Below the pieces are notes generated by a model. The model was not told the origin of the DNA, made no database searches, and saw nothing but the letters and a program-made list of their open reading frames with translations. Both the position numbers and the translations under genes were made by a program. A stretch of DNA of 64,000 nt. It comes from a virus. Where the stretch lies: positions 146,569 through 210,568 of IMG/VR virus record IMGVR_UViG_3300025141_000020; one strand, given 5' to 3'. Shown here piece after piece: positions 53,501 through 60,977 of the stretch. Within the stretch, counting starts at the first letter, position 1; each line of letters begins with the position of its first letter.

Positions 53501-56400
53501 GGTTTGGTTGGGTATACAAAGTTTGCGACACTACCGTTATTTAGAGTCACCGCGTTCCAAATTCCTACCCAATAATTGTAATCATTTATAAATGGTGGTG
53601 TTGGTTCTGGTTGATTGGATGCTACAGCTGCCCATGATGGGGCGTTAACACCAACCCTATCAACATCATAATATATTTGGGTGGTTCCAAATTCATTACC
53701 TCCTGTTGCAGCATTCCATAATGGTGAGTCAGACTCATCTGTAAACAATACATTTAATACTGGAACAGAATAATCTGGAGAGGTAAAACTTCCACCAGCA
53801 TAAGGTGGGTATCCTCTAAATTGGTATGTTCCAGCTAAAGAACCAGAACTAATATATAGATTTCCCATAGCTGGGTCCCAACCATCATACCAATTAGCTC
53901 CGTTAGGTTGTGATTGACCCCAAGCTGTTACCTGAATTGGTCTAGGACAACAATTTGCTCCTGGACACGAACTTGAGGTGTATCCATTACCATTATTAGT
54001 CAAACTAATAGACCATGCATCTTTAAGTCCTCGTGGTGTTGGTTGTTGGTATGGTATTCCTGCCCAACTTACCCACCTTTCATCAGACATATTAATATGA
54101 TATATATTCCCGGTCCAATCAGGAATGAGAGCTGTCCAATCCATCATTGCATTATGAGCGGTCTTAGTGTTCGTAAAGCTCATTGATGTGGAATCATAAT
54201 ATACGTAAATGTCCGTAGTTGGAGCGACACTCCCTGCATTACAAGACCAAGCTGTACATACTGATGTTGCTGTAGCTGCGGTACAAGCAGTATATGCGGC
54301 TGCTAGAGTAGCTGCAGTAAATGTACCACCGGTACCATAGTATGGTAGATTAAATATAGTACAATCTGGATTACCAAAACCATCATCGCCACAAACATAA
54401 GAAAAACATGAGGCGGTACAGGTAGTGAAATTTGTAAAAGTTCCTCCAGTACCGTTTTGTGGGAAACATCCATTAGAGGTACAATTGTGTGATACACAGA
54501 CAGCTTCACAGTCATTTAGTGAGGTATATTGGTGTGAAGCTAGTGTAGCTGGAATACAACCATCATCAGTACAATCGTAATAAGGTGGTATACAGAACTC
54601 ATCACAATCATTACTATCAAGATAAGTGTTTGTAGCTCCCGTACCAGGTATCTCACTACATGTGTAGGTGGTGGTATTACAAGAGTAAGAACGACATTGT
54701 CCAGTACAAGCGTCCAAAGTTAAAAATTGTCCTGGTGGTATAGTAGTGGAGGAATATACTGATTCACAACCATTAATTGTACAATCGTATGTATATTGAG
54801 AAGGGAAAACACAGTCTGGTGGTTGGGAACCACCTCTAAAATTTAATTGTTGTATATTAGTAGTACATAGTGCACTCCCATTACCTGTCGCAGATGGAAG
54901 AGCACCAGCAACTGCAGTTGGTGCTTCAAAGCTATCGATACCCATTGTTGGTGAAGCGGTGTTATACCAAAACTCATAATCTATGTAATTACCGGTACCA
55001 TCCACATTAATTGGTGCATATAAGGTACCTAGAGTATCATCAGCTTCCACATTAATTGCTGATAAATATCTTTTTCTTTGTGCTATTAAATAGTAATTAT
55101 CTGACATTGGTTCTTTAACAATAGCGACAGAACCACTAGGTGTTGTTGGGTCACCTAGAAAAGATGGTGGATTACCACCTGAGGCTGGTGATTGTGCACA
55201 AGGAGTGGTTGATACCACAAAAGTATTTAAATCAATTGGGTATTTTACTACGCTTTTACCTGATTGCATTAATGGTGGGGCACTTGCACTTATATTGTCG
55301 ATTGTTATAGCAACAGTCGGTTGTCCACCTTGTGAGGCGTCATTAGCTATAAATGTTAAATCTCCTTGTGTTCTAACAGGTTGTATATTAGTCCCAAACT
55401 GAAAGTGTGGATAATTTAAATCAATAACCTTTTTACCTACAACGGTATATACCCTATTGTTTGTTAACTGAGAGCAAACAGACCAACCATTTTCTAAGTT
55501 ATGTACATGTCCTGGTCCGGGCCATGCCCCAATTGCTGGTGCGGTAAATTGTGTGTATGTCCCCGGGACGTTTGCGTGTGATGTTTGTCCCAGTCCTAAA
55601 TTTGGGTTTTCAGAAGACCAAACATTGGCCCCCATATAATAGTTGTCTAATTTTACGTACCATATATTACCAACTCTATCATCAACTAGAACTTCCGTAT
55701 CACTAATATAACCTATAGCGTTACCTATACCAGCATGACCACCTAGGTAATTAGTTCCAAGTAGTGATTTATTGGCTGTAGCACCGTAACTTGGAGCACT
55801 TGTATTAGCTGCGGTTGCTGAGTTACCAATACCTATTAATTGCCCGTTAGTTCCATCAGCAACTACCCTATATGTTTTTAAAGCTATTCTTGAGAAAGAA
55901 GTTGCTGAAGTTGGGTCAGAAAAATTATAGCTGTATTGATTTAGGGTTAAATTAGTGTACTTACAACTATTGTTATATTCACTACATGACTGTGTACCGG
56001 CCATATCTAGCTTTTTCCTACTGGAAAGTCCGTATTCACACCCAGTAATAAATGTACTGTTCCCCATACCAATATCACTTCCTTCTGTTGGCATTGACCC
56101 AACATAGTAAGCTTTATTATCTGTTACGTCATATGCCCACAACCTGCTTTGTACTTGTGTATACCCTGATTCTACACAGTCAAAGTCATTTGCACTACTA
56201 GAACTACCATAAACAAAATTAAATTTGTTAACCGGTAATATCTGTGGGATTGCAGTTGTCATGCTGGAATCAGCATATCTAGGTTCGTTAAATCCTGTCG
56301 CTAGAGCCCCAGATGGGCCAAATTGTGGGTAGTATGGTGGCCACATGTCGTTGTTAGTACCACCATTGTCGTTCAACAACACCCAACATTTATCTGCCAT
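47554..56400 (-). CDS. Giant Cys-repeat protein (2948 aa), probable adhesin or tail fibre
   Basis: 2948 aa, the largest gene here. The N-terminal ~480 residues (MADKCWVLLNDNGGTNNDMW...) look like a beta-propeller-like virion domain. Then come more than 15 short Cys repeats of the form (W/Y)xC...GC...GTGGTY...C...C. Two long related domains follow at about residues 730-1087 and 1320-1634, each starting IYVxYDxxS and containing YHI...DERW and LxFxDE. From about 1890 to 2600 there are ~150-residue modules ending CNCVE(L/V)..GTGxY. Its end AEFRLYGEGCVC-like tail (GEFRLYGEGCVC) is Cys-rich. No signal peptide, consistent with a virion rather than secreted protein. Confidence 0.85.
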   Translation of the reverse strand: MADKCWVLLNDNGGTNNDMWPPYYPQFGPSGALATGFNEPRYADSSMTTAIPQILPVNKFNFVYGSSSSANDFDCVESGYTQVQSRLWAYDVTDNKAYYVGSMPTEGSDIGMGNSTFITGCEYGLSSRKKLDMAGTQSCSEYNNSCKYTNLTLNQYSYNFSDPTSATSFSRIALKTYRVVADGTNGQLIGIGNSATAANTSAPSYGATANKSLLGTNYLGGHAGIGNAIGYISDTEVLVDDRVGNIWYVKLDNYYMGANVWSSENPNLGLGQTSHANVPGTYTQFTAPAIGAWPGPGHVHNLENGWSVCSQLTNNRVYTVVGKKVIDLNYPHFQFGTNIQPVRTQGDLTFIANDASQGGQPTVAITIDNISASAPPLMQSGKSVVKYPIDLNTFVVSTTPCAQSPASGGNPPSFLGDPTTPSGSVAIVKEPMSDNYYLIAQRKRYLSAINVEADDTLGTLYAPINVDGTGNYIDYEFWYNTASPTMGIDSFEAPTAVAGALPSATGNGSALCTTNIQQLNFRGGSQPPDCVFPSQYTYDCTINGCESVYSSTTIPPGQFLTLDACTGQCRSYSCNTTTYTCSEIPGTGATNTYLDSNDCDEFCIPPYYDCTDDGCIPATLASHQYTSLNDCEAVCVSHNCTSNGCFPQNGTGGTFTNFTTCTASCFSYVCGDDGFGNPDCTIFNLPYYGTGGTFTAATLAAAYTACTAATATSVCTAWSCNAGSVAPTTDIYVYYDSTSMSFTNTKTAHNAMMDWTALIPDWTGNIYHINMSDERWVSWAGIPYQQPTPRGLKDAWSISLTNNGNGYTSSSCPGANCCPRPIQVTAWGQSQPNGANWYDGWDPAMGNLYISSGSLAGTYQFRGYPPYAGGSFTSPDYSVPVLNVLFTDESDSPLWNAATGGNEFGTTQIYYDVDRVGVNAPSWAAVASNQPEPTPPFINDYNYWVGIWNAVTLNNGSVANFVYPTKPVNYSAWGSGTKMVFKHQALSVLAAISSGNMDNYIDGSTGLPYPQDGLWSAGTAPRRSSQGGASGSVPGICSIADLTQLETSNVYWDAGFGGLDQYGFGANVEFPVIDYLLVQNDLEGFLTGGSSILATGCTSAATSTNVNYPYTSETACLDVCDPKWECTDTGCVLNSTGGTFDSYSACTGGTVMMVAGIMTDVPGCQSWSCTTVGCETYNSPLGGTGGTYTSQNDCNEECTSWKCDYVPPNLMWTTDGCVEYIGTGQTYSAESACTASCISWDCNTNPPTPCSKYPNTAHTHSNEAACLASNNCGGWFQCQLAGCIAQPGAFVSGPNNYATEQECKDFCVGWGCDQSSIANDTNIYVFYDTSSIPLSISQNIHNSVMAWVNAIPGHTGDTYHIAIDDERWLNWGRAVYTGTTSLLLESGLQTPSLINNWQTCQLIQWGATTAQAAYWYDNQVPGTNNISGLGSVTSKGTPPVAAVSGNTLILCFIDEADGVTYINNGAGRYHNGDGVVNDVPVYSGGSNTVSYQPTSAWDTDYGLWTIAHQTITASTGTTLGFVYPVWTDPLQAIWSSNATFALQVAASITEGDQPVKDGTFSTSTYPRTAASGGVSGGVPPLCGIADLQTLSYNNPYYSGGTGNLQAKGWGYNIEFASFTSHGFDNDLGLFLSQNNNSVSAGGGCTSAETLWNVSITHPYSCETCTTANQNCCSCNCTPGQQLYTCTDTGCTLSTLGTLTWDQCNDPNYEYSCKSWSCSTDNGCLNYNYPNPQMLVHNGLTSAPAGTLYPNPLGGTGGTFTILGDCYRLCTSFNCVWDPINMSPAQDGCLQQIGTGGTYYNELQQTLGTDASYSACTGECQSYECNNPCGTVNYPIPVPIGTPAPPLNPVPGCTQYPNTGSTHLTEIACTASCEEHWYCYTGAGQTFNANCLNAAPTGIANVSFEGQISAIANNPTWQTTQFGNLRWDMTGNAYSPAPGVLATQLPLPPNPCVAPIGHWARIKSVSISVLSFIPYYSWASFIDACNTLGWVNPPLPYSSTWQDVINGVGPHIYCDWEWCQCETEPCKIGCIDELPLPSFTHGSYTSSTATTEVCCTGATATTWSCQTTTEANTCDGLTLLPGVYNTTLDAYNYMSINLGTNTFSGYHYESNVPPINTTLCSGPTNGGQLFKLTGITLDNSGIQTNNYTSWATFITALSSIPAPDGPILGLTVGMPAATIETQIQTYSAFCSSYIQYGITECICTNTPCNCVELVDGTGSYTSQTHCQEVCCNSGTSWNCQNGATYQPNCLTKDYIGMYNTDINALDYFRINSATTQFGLSKVVLATPNIAGINPLSWSQVQTAMGTAWNWQDCYHYQVPNNFFPYKYVANIHHPAINGGLKYNTWQSFSGAVTTAGVTFLPTDTVLDVCAEIGSQLGGATACKIESFNCCRDEGCYCYELFAPGGTYTNEPDCLTVCCPAVPMGWDCTPPQPPATIGVCNYVPWGPSATWQLCIINCTGDTSWNCVPAIEQVAGIDSPNCDASSTYINPGVPMAPVQALEWALLNYWQVNYADMYNLHNSSFGAGPNYCLDTLTGYFFRTDIRPSWYTPGGIYDAANIQVSNTNWDDTLDYLNTTYQALGNGSQTTTTPFFVGMDLSDIEQMMRDTDPNWGITWDTVAVPFPGIGAMATHCTCVVTDCDCVEVPGTTGQYPTYSLCIPPCCQVVTDTYDCTINGCVDPGGGYGQFQGASALLDCEAVCWEWACNNQNIPSNCANLIPLEFFGNLQYLYGALGLTNTQPRTNVNINNTGSSSPYWPANTMWEWAQAVQPGNVIIDFFGNPETLGVPYGTSLYPQFLNTVTSTNGTVPCSNPGTTGCIYNMQLQDISNYKMDTTIIGPESVLTGPNINNYCTSPNGRWWRPTGMGVVDRTSGAVLVPPQHSWYALIKLLVMTYPAVCTQMGFPAGTPNPQPCIEDMLGVQPYEINFSLLGTPLGFGTLNGEFRLYGEGCVC

Positions 56401-56445
56401 AGTTTGTTTGTATTTAAATTTTATTGGATATCTCCATTATAAAAT

Positions 56446-56477
56446 AAATATCCCAAACATTGAGTTTAGGATATTTT
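56446..56477 (-). terminator. Probable terminator after the lipoprotein gene
   Basis: Inverted repeat AAATATCC-AAAC / GTTT-GGATATTT with small internal mismatches (56447-56458 with 56465-56476) and AT-rich flanks. It lies about 25 bases after the stop codon of the lipoprotein gene on the minus strand and before the giant 2948-aa gene. Confidence 0.6.
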
Positions 56478-56500
56478 ACAAATCAAACTTTTAAGTTATT

Positions 56501-57199
56501 TTAGATTTCTTCTAAAATTAGATATAAATAACTGTCCCACACTATCCCAGCATGTGAACCTGATTGTCTTATTTCTAATTTAAATCCACCACTATTATCT
56601 TCAATAACATCCATATAAACATCCCAGCTTATCCACACACCACTACAAGTTAACGTTGTTAAACTCATAGTTAATGTTCCCATATTGTATGTGTAATTAT
56701 CAATATACATTGTCATGAAATTAGGTGCAAAATCAAGAGCGTGTGTTGGTGACCCTGTACTGTTTTGTGGGTATACATTAACTATAAATAAGTCATGACC
56801 TTCATTAAAATAATCATTATTAAAACTTATAGTACTTGTAGATAAAAGTTGGTGTGGGTTGGATGTGTAGGTATAGGATGTGTCTACATGTGATGAGGTT
56901 AATTCACTACAATTAATTTCAAATCCAGATTCCACTATTTTCCATGTTTTGCCTTCACCTATAAATGTAGTAGATGGTGTATTTGTATTGTTAGTTGTTA
57001 CACCATAATCACTAACAACCAACTCTTCTTCTATAGACTGTATAACAACAGTATCACCATTAATGGTTGTGGTTGTGTCAGTATTTGTACTTATGTGCGT
57101 GTTTGGATTTTGGGGTATTGGCTGTATTAGGTCGTCTTCTTTTTGGCAAGATGTTAGAACTAATAATAGTGTGACTAAACTTAAAAGGTATTTTTTCAT
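56501..57199 (-). CDS. Predicted surface-exposed lipoprotein
   Basis: 232 aa. The N-terminus MKKYLLSLVTLLLVLTSCQK is a lipoprotein signal with lipobox LTSC. The residues after the lipidated Cys are QKEDD, matching the Q-K-(D/E)-D-type export signal that moves lipoproteins to the cell surface in Bacteroidota. The rest is Thr/Asn-rich then beta-rich (TMYIDNYTYNMGTLTMSLTT, GVWISWDVYMDVIEDNSGG), like a small beta-sandwich. It is expressed from a host-type -7 box upstream. A surface lipoprotein made by a phage suggests receptor masking or superinfection exclusion (inference). Confidence 0.87.
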   Translation of the reverse strand: MKKYLLSLVTLLLVLTSCQKEDDLIQPIPQNPNTHISTNTDTTTTINGDTVVIQSIEEELVVSDYGVTTNNTNTPSTTFIGEGKTWKIVESGFEINCSELTSSHVDTSYTYTSNPHQLLSTSTISFNNDYFNEGHDLFIVNVYPQNSTGSPTHALDFAPNFMTMYIDNYTYNMGTLTMSLTTLTCSGVWISWDVYMDVIEDNSGGFKLEIRQSGSHAGIVWDSYLYLILEEI

Positions 57200-57241
57200 A
57201 AGGTGTGGGATTTTAAAGGATTTATAATTTTATTTGCACTA

Positions 57242-57249
57242 CAAAGATA
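57242..57249 (-). promoter_or_regulatory. Bacteroidota-type -7 box of the lipoprotein gene
   Basis: TATCTTTG on the minus strand, about 42 bases upstream of the lipoprotein ATG. No TTG at the expected distance, so the -33 part is weak. Confidence 0.65.
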
Positions 57250-57289
57250 ATAAAAAATAATTAAATAAAGAAGTAATTATAAGTTTTTT

Positions 57290-58129
57290 TTAAATTGTTT
57301 GAGCTATAGGTGCGGTATCAAAAATCATATATTCTACACCATTTTCTATTGTTGGTTTTTCACCTGTGTTGCGGAATATCATAACGCCATCCCTACCTGC
57401 TGTGTTAAAAATATAATAGTTTACTGTTTTTGTGGGGTATGGGTATAACCCTCTAGATTGTATTTTCCATTGGTCGTCGTCTAACATTATTGCGTCCACC
57501 AAAGGTTTAGCTTGGTAGGCGTGCTCTTCACCGCTGTTTTTATTTATCATAATAATATCTGCTCCAGTTAAAGCGTCTCTAAACATTCCTGGTTCACCAT
57601 CCCATTCTGCTCCCCAATCATCACCATATAATGTTGTTAGATATTCCACTGCTTCACCTTCATTTTTAGCCCCTCTATTCCAAGTATTATGATTTAACGC
57701 AGCTAACTTTTTCACCATTGCTGTGTCCTTCCCAAAGAGTGTGTATCTTTCATCAAATATCCAATTAAGAAACTCACCAATTTTAAATTCACAAGGCTTA
57801 TACGTTTTTGACACCCACCAGGAGTATTGTTTACTGTATTCATCTATAAGAGCTTCCCTAACATTTCTGTGGGCGTTAAAGAAATTCAATATGGACCAAC
57901 CAAATGTACTACCATTGGCTACCTCATATCCAACAACACCACCACTCGACATGTGTTTTTTTGTTGGCCTTTCCCACATATCAGAATATACATCCCGTAA
58001 TGATTTATTAATGGTTTGTATCATACCTTTTCTCCACCCACTATTTTTGCCCCAATATTTAAGATTCTTGGCCCAGTTAAATGAACACTGAGTTTGTTCT
58101 ACTAATATTTTTTTAATTAGAGTTTTCAT
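57290..58129 (-). CDS. Leader-bearing protein with nuclease-like motif
   Basis: 279 aa. The short leader MKTLIKKILVEQTQ ends in I-L-V-E-Q. Residues about 155-215 show NRGAKNEGEAVEYLTTLYGD, then LTGADIIMINKNSGEEHAYQ and AKPL: an acidic helix, GAD strand and x-Q-x-K, which resembles a PD-(D/E)xK nuclease core with Gln in place of the usual acidic residue. The end contains VNYYIFNTAGRDGVMIFRN, a beta strand pair as in such folds. If so, it may be an internal virion nuclease ejected with the DNA; both points are inference. Confidence 0.75.
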   Translation of the reverse strand: MKTLIKKILVEQTQCSFNWAKNLKYWGKNSGWRKGMIQTINKSLRDVYSDMWERPTKKHMSSGGVVGYEVANGSTFGWSILNFFNAHRNVREALIDEYSKQYSWWVSKTYKPCEFKIGEFLNWIFDERYTLFGKDTAMVKKLAALNHNTWNRGAKNEGEAVEYLTTLYGDDWGAEWDGEPGMFRDALTGADIIMINKNSGEEHAYQAKPLVDAIMLDDDQWKIQSRGLYPYPTKTVNYYIFNTAGRDGVMIFRNTGEKPTIENGVEYMIFDTAPIAQTI

Positions 58130-58134
58130 TTATA

Positions 58135-59160
58135 TTAGGTCATTTTTGCCCATGTATCTGGACCAACAACACCGTCTTGTTTTAACCCATTCTTCCTTTG
58201 GTATTTCTTAACGGCTAGTTCGGTTGTTTCACCGAATACTCCATCTACTTTTATCCCTAGAGCTTTCTGTAGTTGCTCAACTCTCTTTGTATCTTTACTC
58301 CATAATTTTAACTCTACTGGTTGTTTTTTCTGTTTTAGTTCTACTTGTGCGACTATAAAATCTTCTACGGTGGGGTACTTCTTTTTATCAACCTTTTTAC
58401 TATTATAAGTCTTGGTATAATTTTGTTTTTCTTTTTCTGTTAACTTTTTGATTTGGTCTTTAACTTTATCTTTAGTTATGTTTTTCGTTGATTTATACGC
58501 TTGTCCTTTAGCTAGACCCGTAAAGAACTCTTTAATTTGTTTTATTACGAGGTTACCAGATTTAATAAACCCTGCTGGTAGATAAAAATAACCAAATGAT
58601 GCTGATTTTATCATACCGTTAACTTTTGGTATTAGTGTATCCAGAAACGTATTTATGCTTTTTGCGTTTTTGGCTATCGCTGTATATATCTCTTTAATAG
58701 CTCCTTTAACTTTACCACTTCCTTTTGTTAGAAGACTAAGAAGTATATTCGAAGCTGCTTTACCATTACTTGTCATTTTAGTAAAAACCCTAATTAGTGT
58801 TGGTCCTATAAGTTTATGTAATAATTTAAATGGGGTTGCTATAATAGAACCTACGAAAGGGACAGCAGCTACAAATGATAACCCTCCCAGTATCCATTTT
58901 TTTCTAAACAGATATAGAGTTGCGTTGAGGGCATCAAATAAATCGCCTATTCCTGGAATGAAACCAGCGTAATCTAAAACGGCTTGTACGTCATCTATCC
59001 ACCCTTCAGTTAATAAAACTTTTCCGTTGTTATCATAAACCTCTAACAATTGATTGTTCCTATATCCTTGTTGTGGCACATATGTCATACCTTCAAAAAG
59101 TAATTCTTCTTGGTGTGATGTTTCTTCTCTTATTATTTGTAAAATTCTGTTATTTGTCAC
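58135..59160 (-). CDS. Leader-bearing protein with peptidoglycan-binding domain
   Basis: 341 aa. Leader MTNNRILQIIREETSHQEE. Residues about 65-120 are hydrophobic and Gly-rich (YAGFIPGIGDLFDALNATLY, ILGGLSFVAAVPFVGSIIAT), like the pre-toxin or membrane-inserting segments of polymorphic toxins. The C-terminal 60 residues are a typical PG_binding_1 domain: RVEQLQKALGIKVDGVFGET, KKYQRKNGLKQDGVVGPDTW. Such a protein could help the phage contact or pass the cell wall. It starts 6 bases before the nuclease-like gene in the same unit; the small 72-aa leader gene precedes it. Confidence 0.85.
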   Translation of the reverse strand: MTNNRILQIIREETSHQEELLFEGMTYVPQQGYRNNQLLEVYDNNGKVLLTEGWIDDVQAVLDYAGFIPGIGDLFDALNATLYLFRKKWILGGLSFVAAVPFVGSIIATPFKLLHKLIGPTLIRVFTKMTSNGKAASNILLSLLTKGSGKVKGAIKEIYTAIAKNAKSINTFLDTLIPKVNGMIKSASFGYFYLPAGFIKSGNLVIKQIKEFFTGLAKGQAYKSTKNITKDKVKDQIKKLTEKEKQNYTKTYNSKKVDKKKYPTVEDFIVAQVELKQKKQPVELKLWSKDTKRVEQLQKALGIKVDGVFGETTELAVKKYQRKNGLKQDGVVGPDTWAKMT

Positions 59161-59166
59161 AGTGTA

Positions 59167-59385
59167 TTATATATTTAATTCTTCTTTACCTTTTTCAGTT
59201 GTTGGGATTCCTAACTTTTTAGTGAGTTCTGCTATCTTATCTTTTAAAGGTTGGTTATTAGGGTCTTTTTTTAACTCAGTAAAAAGAGTTATCAATTCCT
59301 TATTTTCTTCCTCTTTTTTTTGTTCCATAACAACTCTCTCCACAATTCTTTTTAGTGTTGATTCGGTTAATTTAATTTTTTTCAT
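59167..59385 (-). CDS. Small leader-bearing protein
   Basis: 72 aa. KIKLTESTLKRIVERVVMEQ is the most regular copy of the leader (positions 3-22). The remainder (KKEEENKELITLFTELKKD..., IAELTKKLGIPTTEKGKEEL) is a charged helix pair. Probably processed to a 50-residue peptide if the motif is cut. First gene of the 59.4-57.3 kb unit, with a box at 59399-59406. Confidence 0.76.
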   Translation of the reverse strand: MKKIKLTESTLKRIVERVVMEQKKEEENKELITLFTELKKDPNNQPLKDKIAELTKKLGIPTTEKGKEELNI

Positions 59386-59398
59386 CTATATATTTTAC

Positions 59399-59406
59399 TA
59401 TAAATA
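59399..59406 (-). promoter_or_regulatory. Repeated upstream box (sense TATTTATA)
   Basis: TATAAATA on the plus strand, 13 bases upstream of the 72-aa gene. Candidate phage late promoter for the unit down to 57290. Confidence 0.6.
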
Positions 59407-59420
59407 TTAAGGATGTGCAT

Positions 59421-59446
59421 AAAAAAAGACCCGGAAGAGTCTTTTA
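59421..59446 (-). terminator. Intrinsic terminator
   Basis: Stem AAAAGAC / GTCTTTT (59424-59430 with 59439-59445), 8-base loop, with a T run on the minus strand (A run 59421-59427 on plus). It ends the 62.4-59.5 kb unit. Confidence 0.8.
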
Positions 59447-59479
59447 TTGTTATTCGAGATTTATTCGATGTGATTAGTT

Positions 59480-60106
59480 CTATACTCCTGACCCACTAAG
59501 TAAATTAGGTGGGATACATCCCTTAATTTTAGACAAGGTCTTCATATCTATGTTTGTTGCTGCGTCATATATGATTTTTCCTATAACTGACGCTTCGTCT
59601 AAACACTCACTACACTCAGGATTTATTTTTGGTGGGAACATACCTACAGTTGGGAACATGTAACAGTTAAAACAACTTAAGGGGAATTCTACCTCGGTGT
59701 CTTTATCTATAGTTCCTTCTAATGACGTCTTTAGACATGCTGCTATCTCTTGTAGTTGGGCTTCTGTTGGTGTTGATGCTGCTTCTTGTTCTTTTATTGT
59801 TGATGCCTCTCTATGTAATTGTCTCATTCTTTCTTTTTCGTCTTCTTCAGACAAACCTATCATGTCCATTAACTCATCAACATCTAGAGTCAACTCTTCA
59901 GAGCCGTCAACAATATTATCTTCACCCTCATAATCAGCTTCAAGCGCAGAAGCTTCACATGGGGACATAGTTTCTTCTTTCCATCCTAATGGTTGTGAAT
60001 AAGAACCACTTGCTGAAGCTGTGGTAGCTTCATATAGTTTTCTTATCTCTCTTTTTTCTTCATCCTTAAAATTAGCGATGAACGAGTTTCTTTTTGTGTA
60101 TTTCAT
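59480..60106 (-). CDS. Unknown acidic Cys-containing protein
   Basis: 208 aa from the ATG at 60106; a longer open frame to 60154 would overlap the upstream gene and is less likely. Starts MKYTKRNSFIANFKDEEKRE; contains an acidic middle (SEELTLDVDELMDMIGLSEE) and a Cys cluster (FPLSCFNCYMFP, CSECLDEASV). No family recognised. The start KRNSF...EEKREIRKLYEA forms a short basic helix that could be a variant leader. Confidence 0.73.
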   Translation of the reverse strand: MKYTKRNSFIANFKDEEKREIRKLYEATTASASGSYSQPLGWKEETMSPCEASALEADYEGEDNIVDGSEELTLDVDELMDMIGLSEEDEKERMRQLHREASTIKEQEAASTPTEAQLQEIAACLKTSLEGTIDKDTEVEFPLSCFNCYMFPTVGMFPPKINPECSECLDEASVIGKIIYDAATNIDMKTLSKIKGCIPPNLLSGSGV

Positions 60107-60110
60107 ATTT

Positions 60111-60914
60111 TTATTCAAAATCCCAGTGACATGGGTCTTTATCTTCACCACCACTATATAGTATTATATCTGACGCGGTGTCAAAAGCTTGTTTCATGAT
60201 TTTAGTTCTGTCGTAATTCTCTTGGAAATCTCTAAATATTCCTTCAGCACCTCTAATATTCTTTTCGTTAAAATATTCTTTACCTTGTTTTTCCATAGTT
60301 TTTACAGTTTTACCATAACTTCTTAAAAAACCTCTAACAATTCCTTTTACAGGGCCTTTTAAATATTTGGTGTACATCTTAAGTTTGTTGATGTAAGCGT
60401 CTAAAGATATTAGCCCTTTAAGACTATCATTTTCAGCTGTTTCTGGTATGTGCCTATCATTACAATCTTTACTACTTCTAATAAAATAAGCTATTGCTGA
60501 TATTGAACCGTAAACTGTATATAATTTATTAAGAACTAATTTGTCCATAATCTTTATATAATCCTTGCCTCCGTCTTCTGTTTTGAATTCTGCTGCGTTA
60601 ACCTCTGCCGGTGTTGGTAATAATTCGGCGTACCAAGCTGGTGGTTCCGCGTTTGCAAGGTCGGTAAGTAATGTTTGGATTGAGCCTCCTCTTATCTTTT
60701 TTTGTCTTTTCTTTTCACCTTTTTCGTCTACTTCAAAATCAAACTCATCAGTTTCTATCTCCTCCTCATCTGGTTTAAGAGCTTTCTTTAAGGCTTTCCT
60801 TCTTTTATAGTTTTTGAATAATTGTTCGTCCATCTCAGAAGCTTTATTTTCTTTTACTATTTGTCGAATCATTTTTAAAAGTTCTGATTCACTTAACATT
60901 ACTTTTTTTCCCAT
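60111..60914 (-). CDS. Leader-bearing helical protein
   Basis: 267 aa. Leader MGKKVMLSESELLKMIRQIV with KEN following. Then a basic and acidic low-complexity region (KRRKALKKALKPDEEEIETD) and a helical C-terminal domain (YTVYGSISAIAYFIRSSKDC, YIKIMDKLVLNKL). The C-terminus is GEDKDPCHWDFE. No known motif. It starts the 208-aa gene 4 bases after its stop, so both are in one unit. Confidence 0.76.
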   Translation of the reverse strand: MGKKVMLSESELLKMIRQIVKENKASEMDEQLFKNYKRRKALKKALKPDEEEIETDEFDFEVDEKGEKKRQKKIRGGSIQTLLTDLANAEPPAWYAELLPTPAEVNAAEFKTEDGGKDYIKIMDKLVLNKLYTVYGSISAIAYFIRSSKDCNDRHIPETAENDSLKGLISLDAYINKLKMYTKYLKGPVKGIVRGFLRSYGKTVKTMEKQGKEYFNEKNIRGAEGIFRDFQENYDRTKIMKQAFDTASDIILYSGGEDKDPCHWDFE

Positions 60915-60929
60915 AATTTATGTTTTTTA

Positions 60930-60937
60930 TATAAATA
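60930..60937 (-). promoter_or_regulatory. Repeated upstream box (sense TATTTATA)
   Basis: TATAAATA on the plus strand, 15 bases upstream of the 267-aa gene ATG. Candidate phage late promoter element. Confidence 0.6.
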
Positions 60938-60977
60938 TCTATAAGTAATTAAAAATTACCTAATAGTCCTTTTATTA

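Noticed and set aside
47933-55402. Plus-strand open frames inside the 2948-aa gene
   Set aside because: Shadow frames with no start context, and the minus-strand frame is clearly coding throughout.
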